The notes: generated by a model from the sequence alone, not told the origin. A stretch of DNA of 34,746 nt from Synechococcales cyanobacterium PMM_0082 (GCA_949127865.1 CASBQR010000205.1:1-34746); one strand, 5' to 3'; numbered from the stretch's first letter, positions 20,058 to 30,466 are shown. Translations and numbers: made by a program.

Positions 20058-20661
20058 ATGATTGCTCAAAAAAACTATTCTTATTCAATAACAGAATACT
20101 TACATGCTGAGGTAGTTTCTGAAGCTCGCCATGAGTATATTAATGGACAAATTTTACCAATGGCAGGAGGAACACCGAATCACAATCGAATTGCTCTAAA
20201 TGTCGGAAGTATTTTGAACTTTGCCTTAAAAGATCAGTCCTACGATGTCTTTGTCTCAGATCAGCGTTTATGGATCGATCAGATGCAAATCTATACCTAT
20301 CCAGATGTAATGATTATGCGCGGAATGCTTGAATATCAGATACTTCAGGATCATAAAATCCGCAGAGATTCGATTACAAATCCGATCTTGATTGTAGAAG
20401 TTCTATCAAAATCAACTCGAAGTTACGATCAAGGGGATAAGTTTACTTTTTACCGCACAGTTCCTTCATTTCAAGAATATTTGGTAATTGATCAGTCCAA
20501 TTACCAAATCGATCATTATGTCAAAGTTGGGGACAAGAATATGGACACTTGAAGAACATAACAGTTTAGAAGATCAAGTAAATTTTGCTTGTGTGCAAGT
20601 TTCTATCAGTCTCAAAGACATTTACAACAAAGTTGAAATAAATCCCTCTCTTCAAGTATAG
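20058..20661 (+). pseudogene. Uma2-family (DUF820) protein, frameshifted near its C-terminus
   Basis: ORF 20058-20552 has the Uma2 core (YPDVMIMRG...NPILIVEVLSKSTRSYDQGDKFTFYRTVPSFQEYLVIDQ). Removing one G from the G4 at 20529-20532 restores VGTRIWTLEEHNSLEDQVNFACVQVSISLKDIYNKVEINPSLQV*, a typical Uma2 tail. Confidence 0.8.
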
Positions 20662-20667
20662 AAAGTT

Positions 20668-21528
20668 ATGAATAAAACTGCATCTCCACGCTTACCTCCA
20701 TGGCTGCGTCCGCATATTGGTAAAGCCAGCGAAATCTCTACAGTTCAAAAAATTATTAAAGAACGAAATATTCATACTATTTGCGAAGAAGGCAGATGTC
20801 CCAATCGGGCGGAATGTTATAGCAATAAGACAGCGACTTTTTTATTAATGGGGGCAATTTGTACGCGGAATTGTGGATTTTGCCAAGTGGATAAAGGTCA
20901 TGCGCCTATGGCTTTGGATCGATCTGAACCAGAAAAAGTTGCCGAAGCGATCGCGCTGTTAGGGTTGGAGTATGTGGTGTTAACTTCAGTTGCCCGTGAT
21001 GATTTAGCCGATCAGGGTTCTGGGCATTTTGTGGAGGTAATTAATGCTATTCGTCAAGTTAAGCCCTCTATTAAAATTGAGGTTTTGACTCCAGATTTTC
21101 GAGGCGATCGCTCTTGTATCGAGACCGTAGTAAATGCCAATCCTGTTTGCTACAACCATAATATTGAAACAGTGCGGCGACTTCAGGGCGTGGTTCGGCG
21201 GGGAGCAAAATATGATCGCTCTTTGGGAGTATTACAAGCTGTGCAAGAACTAAATCCTGAAATTAAAACTAAGTCTGGATTAATGGTAGGGCATGGTGAA
21301 ACAGTTGCGGAAATTAAGGAAACTATGATTGATCTGCGGGGAGTGGGAATTTCGCACCTGACAATTGGGCAATATTTACAACCTTCTTTAGCGCATTTAC
21401 CAGTTCAGAAATATTGGACACCAGAGGAGTTTATAGAGTTAAAAGAGATCGCTCTTAGTATTGGATTTACCCATGTTGAGTCGGGAGCATTGGTACGAAG
21501 TTCTTACCATGCGGGACAAGCAGATTAG
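20668..21528 (+). CDS. lipA: Lipoyl synthase
   Basis: [13 protein letters not shown], radical-SAM [11 protein letters not shown]-terminal ALVRSSYHA. Confidence 0.96.
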   Translation: MNKTASPRLPPWLRPHIGKASEISTVQKIIKERNIHTICEEGRCPNRAECYSNKTATFLLMGAICTRNCGFCQVDKGHAPMALDRSEPEKVAEAIALLGLEYVVLTSVARDDLADQGSGHFVEVINAIRQVKPSIKIEVLTPDFRGDRSCIETVVNANPVCYNHNIETVRRLQGVVRRGAKYDRSLGVLQAVQELNPEIKTKSGLMVGHGETVAEIKETMIDLRGVGISHLTIGQYLQPSLAHLPVQKYWTPEEFIELKEIALSIGFTHVESGALVRSSYHAGQAD

Positions 21529-21622
21529 TTAGAGCTTTTTGCGATCTTTATAGTAGCTGTGATAGCTCTTGAGTATATTTCTTGAGTAAAAATCAGCTTA
21601 AAATTGGGCTAAATCAGTGAAA

Positions 21623-23302
21623 TTACTTTTCAATAAACTCATCTAATTTGGCACGCAGAGAAAGTCGAGACATCGATCGCCATAGATAAATAAAACTAAA
21701 AAAGGCGATCGCAAAGGTGAGTATTGCCCAATTAGCAAAATTTCCTAGTAATAAAATCGTGCCAGATAAAAACATAAATCCGCCGATACAGGCATAGATC
21801 AAGCTTTTTATGCCTAAATTAATTTGCTTGAGTGTGCGATCGCTTTCGATGGAGGTAACTTGAACTCTTAATTCACCTTGATCGATCCGTTCCTCTAATC
21901 GTCTCAGTAAAATCTCGGTACCACTGGGTTGATTAATTTTAGAGCTAATAAATTCTTGGGTTTGGCGGGCGATCGCTCCCAACACACCGCCACCTTGATT
22001 AACCACCAAACTTTTGATAAAGGGTTGAGCTGCGGTTTTGAAGTTATATTCTGGATCGAGAATTAATGCCACCCCTGCCAAAGTGGATAAGGATTTCAGT
22101 AAATAGGTCATTTTGGGCGGCAATCGAAAGGGCTGTTTTTCAAAAATTACATAGAGTTCACTTTTGATTTCCCCAAACTCTTTAATATCTACGGGCTTTT
22201 CTGTAAATCGTTCCAGCACAAACTTCATCATGCGCTTAATTGCCGTCATATCGCCAACTTTTTCGATTAAGCCCATGGTCGTCAAGGTATCCACCAAGCT
22301 ATTGGCATCCTTGCGGATAACGGCTAAAAAAGTCTTGACCATTTGATCTTGATCCACAGTCATGACTTCTGACATCATGCCATAGTCATAAAATACCAAA
22401 CTACCATCGCTGGTCACGGCTAGATTACCAGGGTGGGGATCGGCATGGAAAAAGCCGTCTTGTAAAAATTGCTTTAAATAGCAGCGAATGCCAATTTCAT
22501 TAATTTCTTTAGGGTCAATATTATTGGCAGCTAGAGCCTTTACATCATTAATCTTAATTCCAGGTACATATTCTAGGGTTAAAACCTTGACGGAGGAATA
22601 TTCCCAGTAAACTTTAGGGACTATGATTTCAGGATTGTTAATAAAATTTGTTCTAAAGCGATCGGCATTTTTTCCCTCTTGGCGATAGTCAATTTCTTGA
22701 TAGAGAATCGTAAAAAATTCGGCAAAAATTCCTTCAAGGTCATACCGCTTCATCCATTTAAACCACCGCCGTAAAACTTTGATCAATTGCGCACAGACAA
22801 CTCGATCAATATCAAATAATTCTTTTAATTTAGGACGCTGAACTTTAATTACCACCTCTTCACTGGTGTGGAGGATACCCCTATGAACTTGCCCTAAACT
22901 AGCAGCAGCGATGGGTTCTAGGCTAAAATCGCGATAGATACTAAAAAGGGATTTACCTAACTCGGTTTCAATAATGGCGATCGCATCTTGACTATCAAAG
23001 GCGGGGACTTTATCTTGGAGTTCCGAAAATGCCTGTACATACTCTGGTGAAAATAAATCAATGCGTGTCGATAGGGACTGTCCGACCTTAATAAAAGTTG
23101 GTCCCAAATCGAGCATTTTAACTACTAGCCATTTTGCTCGTTTTAATTTTGTGGCTGAACTAGGTGATCGCCCATCCCACCATAGGAAAAATATAAAAGT
23201 AAATGCTGCCCCAAATATATCTTTTTGACGGCTAAAGGAAGTATGTTTGACTTTCTGCCAACGCAGCAGTTTTTTAGGGTTAGGCTGAGCAGTTGTGAGC
23301 AT
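21623..23302 (-). CDS. ABC1/UbiB-family atypical kinase
   Basis: IKVGQSLSTRIDLFSPEYVQAFSELQDKVPAF, AAASLGQVHRG, FFHADPHPGNLAV, C-terminal TM helices. Confidence 0.93.
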   Translation of the reverse strand: MLTTAQPNPKKLLRWQKVKHTSFSRQKDIFGAAFTFIFFLWWDGRSPSSATKLKRAKWLVVKMLDLGPTFIKVGQSLSTRIDLFSPEYVQAFSELQDKVPAFDSQDAIAIIETELGKSLFSIYRDFSLEPIAAASLGQVHRGILHTSEEVVIKVQRPKLKELFDIDRVVCAQLIKVLRRWFKWMKRYDLEGIFAEFFTILYQEIDYRQEGKNADRFRTNFINNPEIIVPKVYWEYSSVKVLTLEYVPGIKINDVKALAANNIDPKEINEIGIRCYLKQFLQDGFFHADPHPGNLAVTSDGSLVFYDYGMMSEVMTVDQDQMVKTFLAVIRKDANSLVDTLTTMGLIEKVGDMTAIKRMMKFVLERFTEKPVDIKEFGEIKSELYVIFEKQPFRLPPKMTYLLKSLSTLAGVALILDPEYNFKTAAQPFIKSLVVNQGGGVLGAIARQTQEFISSKINQPSGTEILLRRLEERIDQGELRVQVTSIESDRTLKQINLGIKSLIYACIGGFMFLSGTILLLGNFANWAILTFAIAFFSFIYLWRSMSRLSLRAKLDEFIEK

Positions 23303-23339
23303 ATTACCCGTAATTATAAGGCTGAAACTTAATAGTAGT

Positions 23340-24224
23340 TTACACAGTTAATAACTCAATTAAAATTGGGTTAACGATTTCAGGCACTTCATCTTGAGGG
23401 CAATGTCCAGCGTTGGGAATCGGGATAAATTTAGAAACACAGGGAAATTTTGTGAACTCTCTACCAAGGGCGATCGGCTCCCACGGATCTTTTTCTCCCC
23501 ACAATACGATCGCTTCACAGGGCAGCATAGCCAATAAACTCTCAGGGGTAGGTCCTTGGGAATAGCGAACAAATGCCATAAATACATCGACTGCATTGGG
23601 GTCTTGGGCAGGTTTAACTAAAATATCGATCAGCTCATCGGTAATAGCTTCAGTCTGAATATATGCCTGACTTAAAATTTTCCGCACTACTTGGGGTTTA
23701 CGCACTTGATTAAAAAAACCTTGGGCGATCGCGCGATTACCTAATATATTTTGCATAACCATAGTGCCAACCCTACGGTACACAGGTAGAGTTAGCTGCT
23801 TATCTTCTTGGAGCAATCGCAAAGAGCAATTAATTAAAATTGTTTTACTCACTAATTCGGGAGCAATAATCGCTGCCTGCATAATAGCGATCGCCCCAAT
23901 AGAATTACCAATTAAGACCGCACTCCCCCCAATTACTTCTCGGCAAAAATCACTAATCAAAGTTCCCCAAGTCTTGAAAGTATATTTCAGGTCAGTACTG
24001 GGCTTAGGCTTATCCGAACCACCAAAGCCAATTAAATCAAGGGCATAGACCCGACTCACGGCGGCTAGGGCGGGAATATTATGTCGCCAATGCCCAATGG
24101 AAGCTCCGAAGCCGTGAATTAGCAAGACTGCGGGCAAATGAGCTTGATCTTCACCTTGACAGGTATAGGTAATTTGATAGGTATGTTGTTGATAGTGCCA
24201 TTGCCAAGTTTTGATATTTGTCAT
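23340..24224 (-). CDS. Alpha/beta-fold hydrolase
   Basis: HGFGASIGHWRHNIPAL, nucleophile elbow GNSIGA, WGEKDPW, AGHCPQDE. Confidence 0.92.
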   Translation of the reverse strand: MTNIKTWQWHYQQHTYQITYTCQGEDQAHLPAVLLIHGFGASIGHWRHNIPALAAVSRVYALDLIGFGGSDKPKPSTDLKYTFKTWGTLISDFCREVIGGSAVLIGNSIGAIAIMQAAIIAPELVSKTILINCSLRLLQEDKQLTLPVYRRVGTMVMQNILGNRAIAQGFFNQVRKPQVVRKILSQAYIQTEAITDELIDILVKPAQDPNAVDVFMAFVRYSQGPTPESLLAMLPCEAIVLWGEKDPWEPIALGREFTKFPCVSKFIPIPNAGHCPQDEVPEIVNPILIELLTV

Positions 24225-24236
24225 ACTTTCACCATA

Positions 24237-25967
24237 TTAGTAATGCCCACCAGATTTGCGATGATGAACGGCGGTCATCCCGTTATTTTGCAAGACCTTA
24301 CCGTTATCAACTACTGCATAAATAATCCAGTGATCACCCGCCTCCATGCGTTGTTCGACTTTGCACTCTAGGTATGCCAAAGCCTCAGTTAAAATCGGTG
24401 AGCCATTCTGAGCAGTTTCCGTTGCCACATCAATAAATCGATCTTCGCCAGGAGCAAATTTTTTCAAAAAGAATTTACGTAATTGTTTACCCTGTTCCAA
24501 AATATTCAAAACAAAGCGATCGCCCAAATGTAAATAGGATTCAATTGCTCGTTCTTTTGCCACAGCGATCGTAAATCCAGGTGGGTTAAAAGTTGCCTGA
24601 GCCACCCAAGAGGCAAGCATCGCCGTTCGTATATCACCTTTTTGCACAGTTACTACACACAGAGAACCCACGACTCTACCTACTGCCTGCTCAATGGTGC
24701 TACCCGGATTTAAAGTATTTCTGATTTTTTTCGCCGCTTTTAGGGCTTGAGCAAAATCTGTACCCGTTTCTTCACACATTTGCAAAGTGGTTTCGGTAGG
24801 AGTAAATTTGACTCGAATTGGCTCGAATCCCAGACTAAAACCCGCATCTTTAAGCTTGTCGGCAATAATATCCACCGCTTCACCACTCCAGCCAAAGGAA
24901 CCAAATACCCCCGCTAGTGAACCTTTAGGCGCATTTGCCAAGACTAGCCCCAGTGCTGTTTGTACCTGTGTCGGTAAATGCCCTGCCAAGGTGGGTGAGC
25001 CAATCATAAATCCAGAGGATTTTTCGATCGCAGTTTTGATTTCTTCGGTAGTTGCAGATTCACAATTAATTAATTCCACTGCCACATTTGCTTTCGTAAT
25101 GCCACGGGCGATCGCCTGTCCTAGAATCGTAGTATTACCGTAAGCAGAGGCATAAATTAAAGCCACAGATACATTTTGCTGCTTTTGAGCTTCACTCCAT
25201 TGGCGATAGGAAATTAGGAGTTGACTCAGCCCGTACTTGAGCATGGTGCCGTGACCTGGGGCATAAAAACTAACGGTAAACTCTGCCAGTTTATCCATAA
25301 TGCTTTCTAACTGGCGGGTTTGGTTTGCCAATACACAGTCAAAATAGTAACGGCGATCCTCTAAAAGTTCACTCCATCCTTCATCAAATAGTTGATCTCC
25401 GCAAATATGCGCTGCAAATAATTTATCGGTATAGAGAATTTGCGTTTTTTGATCAAAGGTACATAAACCATCGGGATAGCGGGGAGTAGAGGCAGTCGTA
25501 AATTGTAAAGTATGTCCTTTACCTAGTTCTAAGATTTCATCGCCGCGTACCGTTGTAATTTTTAAGGCATTAATCTGTAAGGAAGATGGATCTTGAGATT
25601 TTTCAATCAGATTTCTAATGGCGATCGCCCCAGGATTAGTACAAACAAAAATAATATTAGGATTCAGTGCCGCCATCACTTTTACTGTTTCCATACGGTT
25701 GGGATTAATATGCCCCAAAATCACATAATCCAGTTGCTTAATATGAATGCGTTGTTGCAGTTTTTCCAGAAAAATTTCTGTAAACGTGGAACCAGGCGGA
25801 TCGATTAATGCGGTTTTATCGCCTTGGATTAAAAAAGAATTCGCAGTTGTACCTCGCTCTAGGGCATATTCAGTTTCAAACCTTAACCGATTCCAACTTC
25901 GGCTTCTAATGGCGATAGTTTCAGGGGCGATCGGTAATACTTGGACATCTCTAGGTAGGATTGACAT
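24237..25967 (-). CDS. Diflavin flavoprotein (flavodiiron, Flv1-like with non-canonical iron ligands)
   Basis: Beta-lactamase-like, flavodoxin-like and C-terminal flavin reductase domains; GHINPNR replaces canonical HxExDH. Confidence 0.9.
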   Translation of the reverse strand: MSILPRDVQVLPIAPETIAIRSRSWNRLRFETEYALERGTTANSFLIQGDKTALIDPPGSTFTEIFLEKLQQRIHIKQLDYVILGHINPNRMETVKVMAALNPNIIFVCTNPGAIAIRNLIEKSQDPSSLQINALKITTVRGDEILELGKGHTLQFTTASTPRYPDGLCTFDQKTQILYTDKLFAAHICGDQLFDEGWSELLEDRRYYFDCVLANQTRQLESIMDKLAEFTVSFYAPGHGTMLKYGLSQLLISYRQWSEAQKQQNVSVALIYASAYGNTTILGQAIARGITKANVAVELINCESATTEEIKTAIEKSSGFMIGSPTLAGHLPTQVQTALGLVLANAPKGSLAGVFGSFGWSGEAVDIIADKLKDAGFSLGFEPIRVKFTPTETTLQMCEETGTDFAQALKAAKKIRNTLNPGSTIEQAVGRVVGSLCVVTVQKGDIRTAMLASWVAQATFNPPGFTIAVAKERAIESYLHLGDRFVLNILEQGKQLRKFFLKKFAPGEDRFIDVATETAQNGSPILTEALAYLECKVEQRMEAGDHWIIYAVVDNGKVLQNNGMTAVHHRKSGGHY

Positions 25968-25993
25968 GAGTAATTCCTCATAAATTAATTAGT

Positions 25994-27646
25994 TTAGGGC
26001 GATGCTAATTCCGTAGCTGTCCACAGAAATTCAGGTCTGAGGGTTTGTAACTTAGTCCCCGTATAGTAAAAATTCAAAATCCTTTGATAAGACCAGCCCA
26101 GTTTTGCTAAACGGTAGGAACCAGTTTGACTCATACCAACGCCATGCCCCAAACCACCACCAATAAAACTATAACCTTTGATCGGATTACTACTTGGATT
26201 ATTTGCTGATGGAATTACCTCAACTTTTCGCCGTCTGGGATTATCAGGGCTAGGCGCTTCAGATAGGGGTTGAATGTAAAAGAATGTGCTATTGGGAGCG
26301 TATAAGGCATCAATAATCTCGTCTTTTTCCAAAATAATGTTCTTGGTGTCAGTTTGCACTTCAAGTTTTAGGACTCGACCCGATGGCGATCGCTCGGTAA
26401 CCCGTAATGCCTTAATCTCATTAAACTTAGTATCCGTATCCCCTGACAGACGCAAAAATTCACGAACTGTAGTTTTAATTTCCTCCATACTACTGTCCAC
26501 TTTCCATCTCAAGAATTTCCAACCATCCTCATTAAAGCCTGATGTTTTGGCAATAAAATCCTTAAATCTATCTTCATTGGATATATCTATCTTTTGAGAA
26601 TTTAAATTAGAATTCAAGGGGTTTACCGAATCTAAAACTGATTTTAAATAAGGACGTTTTTTACCATCCCACAGATCATTATAATTTGCAGTCATGCCGC
26701 CTGTGGTCGATGAATACAAAGCATCAATCACTTTATTATTAAAAGTTAATACTAGTCCTCTAGTCTCAGCGATCGCCCGATCTGCCAATTCAGTAGTTTC
26801 TTCCAAGCCTCGATAAACTTGACATTGAGTCGTAGCACAGAGTTCATAATCATCCACGGCAAAACGATGCCGACTAGCAAGGGCATAGGTGCGAGCTAAA
26901 ATCGCCTGCGCTTGTACTGATGCGTATGGAGCTTGATAACCAATTTCATGGGGAACAACTCCCCGCAAATAGGTCTCTAATGGCACTTGATTAACAAGGG
27001 TGTAGTTAAGGTGGGAATTTTGTTGGAGGCGGAGGGTTCCAGCATATCGTCTTTTATTAACTGTAATTATGCCTTGAGTGCTAGATATATCTAAAGCATC
27101 ACGGTTATAACGATAACCATTAGCTACCCAAGAGATTAGGGGCTGCTGTTTGCTCACCCGCCGCTGGATCTGCACCAGATTATGTCCCTGAAGTTTTAAG
27201 TAATGGGTCAAAAGAGTACTAAAGGGAAATGGGCTATATATACTACGTTTTGCCCATACTTGCCATCTTTTAGGTTGAGCAATCTCAGTGGCAATCCCCC
27301 TAGCTTGCCACCGATAGGCACTCGCTGCAGCATTTTCAAAACTGCGATGATTACTTAAAACTACTATTTCTTCTAGGCGGGGCTGAGTTAGGGGTTGCTG
27401 AAATATGGTAATTGCGATTTCATCAGCTTTTATGGTCTGCTTTTTACCGTCACTATTCTTAAAAGTAAGATTAAGTTTATCGCCTTTACTGGCTTGAATT
27501 GTGAGCCGATCTTGAGGGTTTTCACCAAATCTTTGGATAATCCCCATCTGCATAATCGGGTTAGTAGCTGCCTTTACACTCTCTCCACTCCAGGCGATCG
27601 CCCAAACACAGATAATTAAGACCTGACTCACAAATCGATTAGGCAT
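25994..27646 (-). CDS. SpoIID/LytB-domain protein
   Basis: PLETYLRGVVPHEIGYQAPYASVQAQAILARTYAL...VYRGLEETTELADRAIAETRGLVLTF...YSSTTGGMTAN...GHGVGMSQTGSYRLA. Confidence 0.92.
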   Translation of the reverse strand: MPNRFVSQVLIICVWAIAWSGESVKAATNPIMQMGIIQRFGENPQDRLTIQASKGDKLNLTFKNSDGKKQTIKADEIAITIFQQPLTQPRLEEIVVLSNHRSFENAAASAYRWQARGIATEIAQPKRWQVWAKRSIYSPFPFSTLLTHYLKLQGHNLVQIQRRVSKQQPLISWVANGYRYNRDALDISSTQGIITVNKRRYAGTLRLQQNSHLNYTLVNQVPLETYLRGVVPHEIGYQAPYASVQAQAILARTYALASRHRFAVDDYELCATTQCQVYRGLEETTELADRAIAETRGLVLTFNNKVIDALYSSTTGGMTANYNDLWDGKKRPYLKSVLDSVNPLNSNLNSQKIDISNEDRFKDFIAKTSGFNEDGWKFLRWKVDSSMEEIKTTVREFLRLSGDTDTKFNEIKALRVTERSPSGRVLKLEVQTDTKNIILEKDEIIDALYAPNSTFFYIQPLSEAPSPDNPRRRKVEVIPSANNPSSNPIKGYSFIGGGLGHGVGMSQTGSYRLAKLGWSYQRILNFYYTGTKLQTLRPEFLWTATELASP

Positions 27647-27686
27647 TTTCTAGCTTGAAAAAAATTTTGCTTACTGTACTTAAATG

Positions 27687-28808
27687 TCAACTGTTTGGGC
27701 TATTTGGATCAGGCTCTGCGGCGATCTCCGTATCTAATTCTGCAACCTCGGTTAAGGATTTAGGTTTTAAGATCGGCTTCGGCACGGTTGATAATTTTTT
27801 AGGAGTCATAGGGCAAGCCAAATGCTCATAACTAACTATTTTTAAATAACCTTCTACTAATTGACATTGCAAATAAACAAACTGTTGAATTAACTCTACA
27901 GGTATGTCTCCTTTGACTTCTAGGGTAAAGCGATCGTTTTGCGAAGGTGGCAAATACTCGGCTCTTCGATGAATTTCAATGAGAAATGAGTTTTCTAGTT
28001 GTTTAGTAACAAATCCTCGAATATTAAACTGCCCGTCCTCAAATTTTTCGATTTTGCTAGAGCTATCCGTTGCCAAGATCTCTAGGCGCACACCTTTGAG
28101 CTTACTGGTTTTGGGGTAAACCACAAACTTATGGGTTACAGATAAATCGGTCTTTTTTTCTAGGGCTTTAATTGCCTTACTTAAGACAAATGCTTTGTAG
28201 CTAGACCCATCATCTGTAACTAGTTCTCCCTTTTGAAAAGCTTCTGGACTAGGAATATATTTAGCTGCCAATAGTCCCACAGCTTGACACCAAAATATGG
28301 GTAGGGAGGCCTCAGTGGTTTGAGTTTGATTAGATAAATCTAAATTTTGGTCTAGATCAAGCGATCGCTCAATTACGAAACTAGGATCAAATATTTCTAT
28401 AGTCTCTTCATTTTCCGAAAATTCTTCTTGCTCAATTTCTTCTAAGGCTAAAGATTCAGTAATTTCAGGTGCATCTTCAATCCCAGCCTCAACAATCCCA
28501 ACTTCTATATTCTGCTCTTCCTGCGGTTCTAAATCCGTAATTACAGGTTTGAGCTTAGGCTTGAGTTTAGGTTTTTCGGCGATCGCTTTATTAACCTTAG
28601 AACTAAGTTCCAAGCCATTAAATTCAGATACTTGCTCTTCCGCAGATAAATGCAATTCAGAATTTGGTTGGGACAAATCCTCAACTTCTTCAGAAAATGG
28701 CTGTTGGCTAGTTTCAATATTCTTGGTAAGGGGCTTAGGTAATGCCTTTTGACGTTGAGGTCGCTGAAGAGCAGCACTAATACTAACTTTTTGATCGGGC
28801 TTAGGCAT
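27687..28808 (-). CDS. Uncharacterised protein: acidic/low-complexity N-terminus plus a basic, beta-rich-looking C-terminal region
   Basis: Long clean ORF from ATG 28808 (MPKPDQKVSISAALQ); Glu-rich linker; C-terminal WCQAVGLLAAKYIPSPEAFQKGELVTDDG...FNIRGFVTKQLENSFLIEIHRR; family not recognised. Confidence 0.7.
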   Translation of the reverse strand: MPKPDQKVSISAALQRPQRQKALPKPLTKNIETSQQPFSEEVEDLSQPNSELHLSAEEQVSEFNGLELSSKVNKAIAEKPKLKPKLKPVITDLEPQEEQNIEVGIVEAGIEDAPEITESLALEEIEQEEFSENEETIEIFDPSFVIERSLDLDQNLDLSNQTQTTEASLPIFWCQAVGLLAAKYIPSPEAFQKGELVTDDGSSYKAFVLSKAIKALEKKTDLSVTHKFVVYPKTSKLKGVRLEILATDSSSKIEKFEDGQFNIRGFVTKQLENSFLIEIHRRAEYLPPSQNDRFTLEVKGDIPVELIQQFVYLQCQLVEGYLKIVSYEHLACPMTPKKLSTVPKPILKPKSLTEVAELDTEIAAEPDPNSPNS

Positions 28809-29007
28809 AAATAAATATTTAAAAGTCAATCACTTGTACAGCCGCATCTATTTTAGTTGATTTTATTTAATCAATCCTAGAAGATGGTTCAATTATTTGT
28901 GACTGGTGTGGATTATAGCAGTTTCTTTAGGTGTAAGGAATTCAGGTAAAAGCTTTGATCGCCTAGTTAATCAGATCTTAACCTTAGATCTCAATTCTTT
29001 AGAAGAC

Positions 29008-29019
29008 ATTAACGTTAAT
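29008..29019. promoter_or_regulatory. 12-bp perfect palindrome ATTAACGTTAAT upstream of 29069 CDS
   Basis: Exact self-complementarity, about 50 nt before the start codon. Confidence 0.25.
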
Positions 29020-29068
29020 AGACATATCTAAAAGTTTCCTATAACTTAATTAACAATCCTATGTATAA

Positions 29069-29698
29069 ATGCTGATGTCTAATCTTTATCCTGAACTATC
29101 TGAAACCCAGCAATCAGCTTGGTTAAGAGGCTTATTAACTATAGCTTTAGCAGACAATGAATTTAGCCAACAGGAACAAAATCTAATCCAAGAATTACGC
29201 AGCGATCGCCAAATTTCCGATCTCAAGCCCATTCAACCTAAGGAAATAGCTAGTGTATTTGGAGACAATACCGAGCTTGCTCAAAACTTTTTGAGAACTG
29301 CCGTGATGGTAGCTCTAGTTGACGGTGACTACTCGGATACAGAACATAAATTAATTCAAGAATTTTGTACTGCTCTGAATCAAGAGGTAAATATTATGTC
29401 AGACCTGAGAAATCAGATTACCAATGGACATGGACAGCATCCCGATCTTCTTGAGCCTATAAAGAATTGGCTAGATCACCTAAGTATTCATGATTCCAAG
29501 GTAGCTCGATTTTTATGTAAGGCTATACCTGCTCAATGTCCTTTTGAGCGTGATGTGTCTTTATTTGGTCATAAAATTATCCATATTCCTGCCATGTGCA
29601 AGATCAACCCTTTGTACGATCAGTTAGTAGGTTTACGTTTTCGATCGCTGACATATTTAGCTGATGAATGTGGTGAAGATATTTCTGAATATTGTTGA
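29069..29698 (+). CDS. TerB-like N-terminus with Mo-dependent nitrogenase C-terminal-type domain
   Basis: N-terminal TerB-like helices (GLLTIALADNEFSQQEQNLIQ; VMVALVDGDYSDTEHKLIQEF) and C-terminal PIKNWLDHLSIHDSKVARFLCKAIPAQCPFERDVSLFGHKIIHIPAMCKINPLYDQLVGLRFRSLTYLADECGEDISEYC. Confidence 0.75.
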   Translation: MLMSNLYPELSETQQSAWLRGLLTIALADNEFSQQEQNLIQELRSDRQISDLKPIQPKEIASVFGDNTELAQNFLRTAVMVALVDGDYSDTEHKLIQEFCTALNQEVNIMSDLRNQITNGHGQHPDLLEPIKNWLDHLSIHDSKVARFLCKAIPAQCPFERDVSLFGHKIIHIPAMCKINPLYDQLVGLRFRSLTYLADECGEDISEYC

Positions 29699-29789
29699 TT
29701 TAGCTACTATATTTGCATCGACTTGCATAAAGTAACACCAAATCTGCAATGCTAAGGGAGTCTTTGATAGTTATGTTTAAGGTCTATAT

Positions 29790-30359
29790 ATGGCAAAAGA
29801 AGATGATAGCTCTCTATCAACCAATGTTTTAAAAATAGTTCGAGCATTAAAAATTGCTGGATGGATTGGGTTTTGGGCGCAATCTGTACTTGCCGTTATC
29901 TCTACATTAATTTTATTATTTGCGATCGTTACGCGAAATGCTGGCAACTCTGGACAAAGTAATCCAGGGACTGGAGTAGGTCTGTTTTTGGCGTTTTTAG
30001 GTTTAGTAGCGGTATATGTCAGTATATTTTGGAGCTATCGCTATATCTTACTTGCAAAAAAACTACGACTATCCGATAATCGACCGACGCGGGCTGACAC
30101 TATTAAGCAATTAAAAATAGGGATAATTATTGGCTTTGTGGGAATGTTTGTGACCTTATTGGGAGCAGAGGCGATCGTGGGTGTGTTAGTGGCAAAATCT
30201 TTATCCCAACCTCAAACAGCTTTTGTTAATGCTGAAAGTTTTAACCGTCTGGTGCAGCCTATAGATATTTTTGTGGTGCAGGCAAATACAAATACTATTC
30301 TGGCTCACTTTTTAGGTTTAGTTACTTCAGTCTGGTTACTAGATCGAATTAGTAAGTAA
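29790..30359 (+). CDS. DUF3611-family membrane protein
   Basis: ALKIAGWIGFWAQSVLAVISTLILLFAIVTRN...YILLAKKLR...QTAFVNAESFNRLVQPIDIFVVQANTNTILAHFLGLVTSVWLLDRI. Confidence 0.8.
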   Translation: MAKEDDSSLSTNVLKIVRALKIAGWIGFWAQSVLAVISTLILLFAIVTRNAGNSGQSNPGTGVGLFLAFLGLVAVYVSIFWSYRYILLAKKLRLSDNRPTRADTIKQLKIGIIIGFVGMFVTLLGAEAIVGVLVAKSLSQPQTAFVNAESFNRLVQPIDIFVVQANTNTILAHFLGLVTSVWLLDRISK

Positions 30360-30439
30360 ACTAATCTATCCTCAAACTGAAGGTTAAATTAAGCTTATTT
30401 TATTTCTCTGTATTCCTAAAATAAATTACAAGAAAGATC

Positions 30440-30466
30440 TGGGGCAATAAATTTGAAACTGCCCCA
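30440..30466. terminator. Candidate terminator hairpin between convergent genes
   Basis: TGGGGCA-13 nt loop-TGCCCCA lies between the convergent DUF3611 and vipp1 stops; only short T-rich tracts follow. Confidence 0.4.

Noticed and set aside
19765-20088. Minus-strand 107-aa ORF
   Set aside because: Antisense to leuD and the DUF2256 ORF; no domain features
24787-25143. Plus-strand 118-aa ORF
   Set aside because: Antisense shadow within the flavodiiron gene
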